This document shows, in pieces, positions 39,348 to 48,800 of a DNA stretch of 64,000 bases. The DNA is taken from positions 92,002,368 through 92,066,367 of the forward strand of contig NC_058337.1 of the NCBI RefSeq assembly GCF_905475395.1, read 5' to 3'. The DNA is from Chrysoperla carnea (taxonomy: Eukaryota; Arthropoda; Insecta; Neuroptera; Chrysopidae). The position numbers and the translations under genes are program-made. The notes beneath the pieces were generated by a model. That model was not told the origin of the DNA and did not search any database. It saw only the letters and a list, made by a program, of their open reading frames with translations. Each line of letters opens with the position of its first letter. Position 1 is the stretch's first letter.

Positions 39348-41554
39348 CACTTTAAAAAATGAAAATATTACATAATAAAATTTGTTTTGTTAAAATTTAT
39401 ACCAACACAAATAATAGGGCTCTAATATTTTAGTTGAATCATTGTTGTAGACGCTTGCCTGGCTGTTATTGTAAGTGCATGTGCATGGTAGGTACATCAT
39501 ATTATTTGTCTGCCCTAGTCATCTAACCTGTATTGTTTTGAAGAAGATGCAGGGGGTAATAAGGAAATCATTCTTTTTTTTATTATTTGAAATAAGTACC
39601 TATTGAAACAAATGTTTCATTAAGGTATTAAAAATATACAGTGAGTTTATCAACATTATTATTTAATGCTATAGAGGCCATAGAGTACAAGTTTGTAAGG
39701 TCCTGTTTCCGAGTGGCTCTGGAAAAGAAACAGAAGAAGGTAATTAAAGTTCTCTGAAGCACTGCTTGAAAACGTGGAAATAATAGACTTTTAAAACATT
39801 AAAAACACAACTTGTTTAAAGTTTTCATTCCCTTAAATTTTTGGGAACACACTTAAAAAAATTTTGAATGTGTGTCCCAACTCTTAAAACATTGGAGATG
39901 GATAAACTATTTACTTTCGTTTTTCATCCTAAAGAAAACCCGAGAATATGTTTCAAAATCTCGGTTGCAAAAAGATACATCGAATCACTTTTGAGAAAAA
40001 TGAAAAAGTATTGGTGAAATTTTAGTTTCATTTCTAACCAAGTTTATGGTCAGTTTATTTTATAGCAATTTCATCTTACACATTCATCCACCCATACAGA
40101 CCAATGACGACTACAAATGATTTCTTATGTGGCAAATTTAAAGATCCGATGTAAATTTGTCACCTAACTTTCAAATGAAAATTACGACCAATACTTATGC
40201 TGTATTACCACAATAACGTATTAGGTATGGCATCCTATTTTATAATATACATAATGTATGCTCTATAAAATACGATTTAAAATGCATCCAAGATACCTAT
40301 TTCTATAAAAGATACACTTAAACTTCGATGTATATATGTTAACGATAAATTATATAATGCAGATTTTCCATAATCAAGGTATTCTAATGAATTTTGTACA
40401 ATACCAAGGTATGTGAACAATTTCTTGCAGAATTCTAGCAAAAAGTAATCAGTGAAATTGTTGAAAACTGAACGGTGGTTGCCCGACTTTAAAAAGGAGG
40501 TTTCCTGAAAAAACGGGCTTGAAGTTTTGAGTGTTAAAATTTTAACAGTCGCAATACACACAAATTAACGCCAAAAACACTTTTGAATATTGAATCGACT
40601 GTACCGTACGTTTGACTTACAGAGAATATAGATAATGCATGGAATAAATAATATTTACCTCAACAACGGCGAGGATTATGTGTTTGACCGGTATGCATGT
40701 GTGCTCATCTGTTTTCTGATAACTTCTAAACAAATTATCATAATTTTACAAAAGGCTATGTCACATTAAATTGCATATGGTACCCTCTAGAGGACATAAT
40801 GTCATGAACTAAACACAAATTTGAACTTAATGATAAGGCGATAGGTATCAAATGAAAGGGTATAATTAGAACTTTTAAAATATAGAACTTGATATATATT
40901 GTGGCACTATATCAAGATATTATAACCCCCAAAATAATTTAAATAAAAGAAAGTTCAAAAAGCAAAAACCTCTACGACTACAAAATCACACTCTGAAAAG
41001 TATGAAAACAAGAAAAAATTTTCATCTGAAATTGTTATGATGAGTAAAATCGCCATTACGGAATGGAGACATCTGACGATTTAAAAGTTTTCCACGACTG
41101 TAGTGAGGATTTTACTTATTGTAACAATTTCAAATTAAAATTTCTTGTTTTCATACTTTTTAGAGAGTGATTTTGTAATCATCGGGGTTTTAGTATTTGG
41201 AACTTTTTTTTATAGATTGTTTTTAAGGACGTCTGTAGAATGCCTTATTACGCACCCTAACTGTTACCACACACAAAGACTGCAGACAGTGTCTACTATA
41301 ATGTCTCATGTGAGTCTCTTTGGTTTGATGTTTATAATAACATTGATAGATACAAATAATAATTATTTTTAAATTTTATTTAATAAAAATCATAATATTA
41401 TTATTGTATATATAATAGTAATGCTTTTGAGTTTTTGTGGTTATTTAGTTTTTATAATTTTAAAAGAATATTACTGTAATAAAATTTTGATTAGAGATAT
41501 TATTTATATTATTATATTATTTTTTGTTACTTTGATTTATTTATACTATTTATA
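39348..41554. other. Intergenic DNA, nothing firm
   Basis: Open frames of 75-94 codons near 40277-40561 and 41145-41372 lack coding character. No repeat partner in the window was recognised. Confidence 0.55.
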
Positions 41555-42247
41555 GTCTAGTTAACATCTACGATTTTTTCTAACTTTTTTGTATATTCTC
41601 CGAAAATTACGAAATAGGTGTCATTCGATTCGTAATTTTATGTAGAAAGTTTACTGAAAAAAATGAAATGGCGCTAAAAAAAATTGCAAAAGTTATAAAC
41701 AATTAAGTGAAAAATAAAATAGGGGGCTAGTTAACAATTACATAACTAATGGAAAAATTAGGAAAAAAATTTTTCAACCACGGATTATTGTTTATTCATA
41801 TATCTCAAAACTACATTAATTTTTTTATTTATTAATATTCATATTTTATATGTTTAAATAATTTTTTTTGTTAGTAGGTCTCAAAGACAGAACGCGCGCG
41901 AGAGTCAAACTTGCCATATTTTGCGCTATTTTCAAGGCTCTGTAAAAATTATAAATATTAGAGATACAATTTTAGCAGTAGAAACTTTATTTTAGGAAAT
42001 TTCTTCATTTTTTTGGATCTTTTTTCAGATTTCGAAAATTTTCAATATTTTTTGAGTTATTCAAAAAAAACTGAGCCCCCTATTTTATTTTTCACTTAAT
42101 TGTTTATAACTTTTGCAAATTTTTTTAGCGCCATTTCATTTTTTTCAGTAAACTTTCTACATAAAATTACGAATCGAATGACACCTATTTCGTAATTTTC
42201 GGAGAATATACAAAAAAGTTAGAAAAAATCGTAGATGTTAACTAGAC
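41555..42247. mobile_element. MITE with 174-bp near-perfect inverted arms, 693 bp
   Basis: Left arm 41555-41728 and right arm 42074-42247 are inverted copies with one clear mismatch, running from 'gtctagttaacatctacgat' at the outside to 'agggggct' at the inside. A TA lies at 41558-41559 and 42243-42244 next to GTTAAC, so a TA|GTTAAC...GTTAAC|TA insertion is possible, although the inverted match runs three bases further out on each side. The 345-bp centre has no ORF. The terminal word 'ctagttaaca' is repeated at the inner end of the left arm (41727-41736). Confidence 0.85.
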
Positions 42248-42641
42248 CATTATGTTGAATCTAAAATTTAGATAAGGAAGTCTTTATCCTGTTAACAATA
42301 TAATTGTATTAGATAAAGAAAAATTCCCAATGAATCACTATAGTTATTGATTACGATTTAAATTTTGTATAAGTTAGTTTGTAGATGTGGATTTTAGATA
42401 GAATGTGTCTTGGAAAATGTTTTTTTCTCATTTTATTGTGATTTTGATCTGAGCGACTTTGATTTTGTCAGAAACGTTTTTTATACGTTAAGTAGTTTTT
42501 GAAATAGAAGGCGCAGAAGATTGAGCGCTCGGCTATACGGATCTTAGTGCAGGGTCAATATTTATAAATATAAGGTATAACATAATTATTTAAGTAGTAC
42601 TTAATGAATAATTAAACAAACAAATAGAAGTAAAAAAAAAG
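42248..42641. other. Intergenic DNA, nothing seen
   Basis: No ORF of note. A slightly GC-richer patch at 42495-42560 has no recognised content. Confidence 0.55.
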
Positions 42642-42681
42642 AGCATAATTAGTTATTTCGTACTAATCCATACAATGAAAG

Positions 42682-42753
<72 letters not shown>

Positions 42754-42771
42754 GAACTAACTAATTATGCT
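42642..42771. repeat. Palindrome with (TA)n core, 130 bp
   Basis: 'agcataattagttatttcg' plus tac at 42642-42663 is matched in reverse complement by 42750-42771 with one mismatch. Between them is a roughly 65-bp (TA)n array. The whole unit can fold into one long stem. It may be a microsatellite-expanded MITE. Confidence 0.85.
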
Positions 42772-42790
42772 TTTGAACTATGGCTGAAAA

Positions 42791-43195
42791 ATGTACATAG
42801 TAAAAATTTTGGTATAGGTGTTACCTAATTAATCCATTTCCGGTTGTCTGTCCGTCTGTCTGTCAACACCATAACTCAAAAACGAAAAAAAATAAATATC
42901 AAGCTGAAATTTTTACAGCGCACTCAGGACGTAAAAAGTGAGGTCGATTTCGTGAATGAGCAACAAAGGTCAATTGGGTCTTGGATCTTATCTCTAAACC
43001 GTTAGAGATAGAACAAAAGTTTAAATGAAAAAAAAAGTTTCAAACTTTTGTTTGAAACATTTTTTGTCAACATCACCGTTTACTCACGAGGGCACACATT
43101 AGATGCAAATTTTATAGTTATTTATATAGGATTAGCAGTTATGTATGTGTGACTTGTACACTGTCTTTACATGATATTTCAACTCAGTTAATTGT
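42791..43195 (+). repeat. GTCTG-type dispersed repeat, copy 4
   Basis: Runs from 'ttttggtataggtgttacct' through 'ccggttgtctgtccgtctgt', 'aagctgaaatttttacagcg', 'tcaattgggtcttggatc' and 'aaaccgttagagatagaac' to 'gatatttcaactcagttaat'. It is the best-preserved copy in this orientation. A short related tail piece ('taagttaactgatgaaatat') lies near 43595. Confidence 0.8.
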
Positions 43196-43880
43196 TTTTT
43201 TTTTTTTACCAAGTACATTTATAAAATCAAATTTGATAAATAAATTGTATTTCATATAAAAATTAAAAATGTATACAGGCATTATAAATACATAAATTTT
43301 CTCTAAGTGCATTAATTTTAAGTATGTGTTTATAATCAAAGTGTCAGACGTACTTAAAGATAATTAAAAAAGAGTATTTTGAAGAAAAAAAATGAATAAG
43401 ACACTTAACATTTTAAATAAAAAGATAAAAAATATTAAAATAATAGTGACCCCAGACACCATGAAAAAAAGAAGATTTATTTAAAAAATTGGAATATATT
43501 TTAGTAAACTTTATTAAAAAAAAAAAAAAAAAACGAAAATAAACTAATTAAAACAAAAAATTTCAATTTAGAACAAGTGAAAATAACAAGTGACTAAGTT
43601 AACTGATGAAATATCCTGTATTGAAGCATTTTCAAGGAAAAAATAAGTCTGTTCTAAGGATATATAAGCAAGCAGCCACTTAAACTACACGCTTTGCAAT
43701 TAATTTTAAACAAAAAAAATTATTTTTACAATAATTGGCACTCTTTGAGCTGCTTACTATTGTCGTTCTTGTATGGAATAAGAGTTAATAATCCCAAACC
43801 ACCTTAAATTCCTCGCTCAAATTTGCCCATATTGCGGAGTTATGTAGACTTTGGCACCCTAATGAAAAGTTTCAAAAGGT
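43196..43880. other. Low-complexity intergenic DNA
   Basis: Contains poly-T near 43195-43207, poly-A near 43518-43533 and general A-rich sequence. No gene is seen. Confidence 0.6.
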
Positions 43881-44133
43881 ATGATTTTTGAGTTACGGAC
43901 GTTGGAATAACAATTTTTAGTACAGTTACAGCCAAAAGCGACAATAACGACATTGAAGGGACACATAATTTTGGTCGTTCTAACCGACAGCCGTTGTAAA
44001 CGATATGTACCTTGGCATGATTTTTGAGTTACTGGTGTTGGAATTACAATTTTTAGTACAACTACAGTCAAAAGCGGCTATAACGACATTGAAGGAACAC
44101 ATAATTTTGGTCGTTATAACCGACAGCCGTTAT
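43881..44133. repeat. Tandem duplication, 136-bp unit
   Basis: 'atgatttttgagttac' recurs at 43881 and 44017. Both are followed by 'ttacaatttttagtac'-like, 'aacgacattgaag', 'cacataattttggtcgtt' and 'aaccgacagccgtt' blocks. The 'gtcgttataaccgaca' words resemble the terminal and subterminal repeats of pogo/Tc-type elements, but no defined ends are seen. Confidence 0.8.
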
Positions 44134-45266
44134 GTACCTAAATTTTATTATTAAAGTGATGAAGTAATGCTTCAGATGCTTATACGAAGAAGTTGAGATA
44201 AATAAGTAAGAAAAAATGACATTTATTAGACAAGTCAACTGCCTTTGAACAATTTGCAATGAATAAATTAGAAAACCGTTTACATGGCCCTGAGATTAAC
44301 AGTAATCTTTAAAGTATTTTTCTTAATGCAATCGTTTTGAATACCTACTCTCTAAAATTTTATTGACTCAACCCTTTAAAATATTAAATTTTATAGTATT
44401 GATTCAGTCAATATAAGTTTTACAAAAAAATTGTTTAAATAAAAGTTGAAGTTAATTTTGAGTCGAATAACTTTTTCATTTACACTTTTACAAAAAAATC
44501 ATTTTTTCTTAATGAAAACCGTGGAAAACCCTTTTTTTGATACTTTAACGCCATCTACTTTTTGTAATTTAACTCGTATGACGTTGCTACAAAGACATAA
44601 AATGTAGCTGACAGTGTCTTCTACATTTTTTATTTGAAAAACTTTTCCCTTAAATCAATAGATTCCGCAAAAAACGCATTCCAAATTTTGTTTCCCATTT
44701 TTTTGGATTTTCTCAAAAACAGCGGAACGAAAAATTCTCTTAATTTTTTTTTTAAGTTATTTACATGCCCCCCTAACGATCTATAACCTCAGAGTCACTA
44801 TTGTAATTTTTTCCAGTCAAAATGCCAGATTTACTGTACCATATGTATAAATTAAAAAATCTATATATTAGAATTTTATTTTGTAAAACTCTTTTACTTT
44901 TACTTTGTAATTGTGTTTGTATTTGAATTCTAACGCCATACATCCTTCTTATAATTTTTACAATAAGAATTAATTAAATACGATTTAAATTGACTTTATT
45001 ACAACCATAACATAAAATAAAACTAAAAAGCACCCATTATATTTAAATGATCAGTATCTTTCAACTACAAATTTATTAAAATGAATGACTGAATAAGATT
45101 TCAAGAATAAAATTTTGCTTAGAAACTAATTTTCATATTTATTTATCTCTTACTAAATTACAGCATGTTACAAAGACATAGACAATGTGGTAATGTAGTA
45201 GCTTCCATAATACTGAGAGAGTGTTTGATTCAAATTATATTGCACTATAATTGTAGCCCTGTAACC
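44134..45266. other. Intergenic DNA left of the BEL element
   Basis: No gene is recognised. It forms the pre-insertion flank of the retrotransposon. Confidence 0.6.
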
Positions 45267-45271
45267 ATAAG
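45267..45271. repeat. BEL target-site duplication, left
   Basis: ATAAG directly outside the 3' LTR, identical to 52012-52016. Five bases is the usual BEL/Pao duplication length. Confidence 0.9.
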
Positions 45272-45609
45272 TGTTGGGTACGAAAATCAAATTAGGAAAA
45301 TTAGCTGGTGCTTACCTTATTATTATTCCTTGGAAAACATAACTTTATTTAAATTATTATATTGGCGCGATATCGTCCACAAAACACATAAAACTTTATA
45401 TAACACGTATATTGTTTAAACTGGTTTTTAACTCAACGATCAAAACGTATATTGATTAAACTGGCTTTTAACACACCACAACGATCAATAATGTATATTG
45501 ATTAAAGGTGTGTCTAGATCACGCACATAATTTGCGCATTGTGCGTTTGTGTAGGCACCAGTGTAAAAGGAATGGTTAAGGGATCCGTACCATAAGGAAG
45601 GTCCATACA
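45272..45609 (-). repeat. BEL/Pao 3' LTR, 338 bp
   Basis: Identical to 51674-52011 except one base (G at 45277 against A at 51679). In element sense it starts TGTATGGACC and ends CCCAACA, i.e. TG...CA. It carries TATATAAAG (45394-45402), AATAAA (45344-45349, the functional poly(A) signal in this copy) and, in U3, two full and one partial copies of a roughly 40-45-bp repeat ('gtatattg.ttaaactgg') at 45405-45506. Confidence 0.97.
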
Positions 45610-45624
45610 TTACCCCCCACCAAA
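45610..45624 (-). other. Polypurine tract of the BEL element
   Basis: On the minus strand, TTTTGGTGGGGGGTAA lies immediately before the 3' LTR, the position of the plus-strand DNA primer. The 237-base stretch from 45610 to the gag-pol stop has no other ORF, so there is no env. Confidence 0.8.
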
Positions 45625-45846
45625 ATGAACATTTTTCAACTGCAATGGATTGCACCTTTAACCATTTAGACAATTGTGAAATCGGCGATTGGCAAACCAT
45701 ATTTAAAACAATTACAAATACAAATAAAGATGCTATAGCGATAGCATTTGGCACTTTTACAAAACTCGAAATTAAAATTAAAATAAGCACGGGACAACAT
45801 TTAACAGGAAACGGGACACAGGAAACACTAAGTGGACTGTATAAGG

Positions 45847-48800
45847 TTACGGAAGGACAGGGAGTATCAACAATTTACGAACGGGTCGGGTGAGATGGCC
45901 GGAACTAGTTCGCAACTTAACGATGCGAACTACTCCATCTTTCGCCGGCAACAGGGCAGTAATTCTTGCCAATGGCCATTTGATCGGGGGCTGGTTTTCG
46001 ACCATGATAACCACGACATCACCCACTTTTACATTCTCAACGTGATCCCACCACTTTTGTCGTTGAATTAAAGTGTGCAGATATTCACGGGACCACCGTT
46101 TCCAGAAATGTTGGGACACTTGACGCAATAGTTCCCACCTTGGGATACGATTGGAGGGTACATTGGTAATGTCTGGTTCAGGGCGAGACAATAACGGGGC
46201 TCCGATTAAAAAATGACCAGGAGTTAGGCAAGAAATATCGTCAATGGGACAAGAGGCAGAAATACCTAACGGACGTGAGTTCAAGATGGCCTCGATGCGC
46301 GCAAGAAGGGTACACAATTCTTCGTATAGCAAGGCTCTATCAGATAAGAGACGTTTTAAGTGGTGTTTAACCGACTTTACCCCGGCTTCCCACAAACCAC
46401 CGGCTGACGGGTTGGCTGGAGCGTTAAAAACCCACTCGATTTCCCGTCCCAAAAGGTAATCCGAAAAAATCTTACTATTTTCTCTGACAAATTGAAAAGT
46501 TTCTTCCAGAACTCGAGACGCACCTACAAAGTTCGTACCTCGATCAGAAAACATAGTTTTGGGCAAACCTCTTCTCGCAATAAAACGATCTAGAGCGGCA
46601 AGAAAACAGTCGGTAGAGAGAGATGATAATAGCTCAAGGTGAATAGCTTTCGTTGAGAAGCACACAAAAAGGGCAAAATAACACTTATTAATTGGACTAT
46701 TTCGTCGAGATCCATCTTTTATGGGATATGGTCCGGCTAGATCTACCCCAGTATGAACAAATGGTCGACCTTGAACGAAACGTGACGCAGGCAAACTGGA
46801 CATAAATGGCTGATTAGGCTTGGCAATAAAACGGACACAACGAGTACATTTGAAAATGATTTTACGAACAAGTTCACGCACCCGAGGGATATAATACGAT
46901 TGTTGGATAAGACACTGGACAATTTTATTACCACCATGTAGGCTGGTAATATGAAAATGTTCCACAATGAGCTTAGAAAGATGACATTTGGCAGGTAAGA
47001 TAAAGGGATGGCGAGCATCATATGACACTGGAGCTTCGGCTAAACGACCCCCCACCCTGAGGAGATCATTATCGAGAAAAGGTGTTAAAGAGGGAAACGA
47101 TTTAGAGCGAACTCCTTGACGGACAGAATCTATTTCGTGTGGCAAATAAAAATGTTGAGTGATTTTTATTAATACTATTTCGGCGTTTCGAAGCTCGGCC
47201 ACAGATAAACACTGGAAATTACGTTGTTCCTTGGGAAGCGAAGTGTTTCTCCTAAATCTCAACATCCATGCTATAACTCGCTTGGCTCTAACAAGAGATG
47301 AGAAACGTTCTAGAAGAAGAACAACACCATCATCTCCACCTGTAACATGGCCTATCAATGATGGGTCAACCTCTTTTAGGTCGGGCAGGTCAGGAACCGA
47401 GGCTACTTCTTGGCTTGGCCATAAAGAAAAATCTTCGCGCAAAAAATCGGGACCTGACCACCACAACTTATGGTTTACAAGCTGACTTGGCATACAGCCA
47501 CGACTGGCAATATCGGCAGGGTTATCAGCTGTTGGAACATGGAACCATTGAGATGGTAAAGTCCGATCTAAAATGTTAACAACACGATTAGCAACGAAAA
47601 CCTTGAGTAGATGAGCAGGGGTTCGTAGCCATGACAAAACTACCATTGAATCTGTAAATAGGTAAAGCTTTTCTATATGAAGACGAGCGCGGAGTGGCAA
47701 TAAAGATTCTATAATCTTAGCAAGCATGCAGCTGGCATTTAACTCAAGGCGGGGAATAGTGACTGGTTTTACTGGAGCGACTTTAGTTTTAGCACGGATC
47801 AAGCTAATCAACACGCGTTGATCCGAACAAACGACTCGCAAATAGACAGCAGCAGCCATTGCAGAGCTAGAGGCATCAGAAAACCCTACAAGCTCGGGTG
47901 GATGAATGTAAGTGTCGAGAATATCACGTGGAATTTTGATGGTTTCAATTCGATAGCAAAATACATCATCCTCAGATATCCATTGAATTCCAAGAACTTG
48001 AATAGTTTCAATGTCACCAAATTTGTGAGGCTTTTCCTTATATTCGTGAGGTAGGTCACTTAGAACGGCGGCATGAGAGCTTGCCCATTTTCTTAACTGA
48101 AACCCAGCCGTCGATAACAAAGCAGATAAGTCGGCACGTAGCTGACGGGCTTCAGCAATGGAGGAAGCTCCGGTACACACATCATCGATATACATGTCAG
48201 TTTCAAGAACTTTAGCAGCAGTCGGATATTTAAATCCTTCGTCTTGAATTAATTGTTTCATCACACGGAGGGCATGGTAAGGCGAGCTAGTAATGCCAAA
48301 ACAAACACGGGTTATTTCATACTGTTGTACAGGTTGAGAGGGATCGAAACGCCACAATATCTGCTGAAATTTACTATCTCTTTCATCCAATTTGATGGCT
48401 CTATACATTTGTTTTACATCTCCTGTGATAGCAACTCGGTGCAAGCGGAAATTCAAAACAATATCGTTAATACTGTTTTGAAGCTTAGGACCGGCTAATA
48501 AAGTCTCATTTAAAGAAGGGAAGGTGGCGTTGGTTTTCTCAGCAGGGTTAAATACAACTCTAACTTTAGTTGTGGAGCTATCTTTCGTAACTCCATGATG
48601 GGTCAAAACATAAGACGAGTTCTTCTTGGCAAGTACCATGTGACCAGAACTGAGGTAATCTTGAATATTTGCATGGTACAAATCTTTAAACGTAGGCTGT
48701 TTTTCTAAACGTTTTTCTAATTTAGTTAGACGATTTAGTGCAGAGACACGGTTATCACCTAGCTCCGGAGCTTCACCATTACGAAATGGCAATCGTACAA

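Noticed and set aside
45272..45790. Open frames inside the LTRs (45165-45419, 45485-45790, 51567-51821)
   Set aside because: They are LTR sequence read through on one strand or the other, duplicated because the LTRs are, with no domain.
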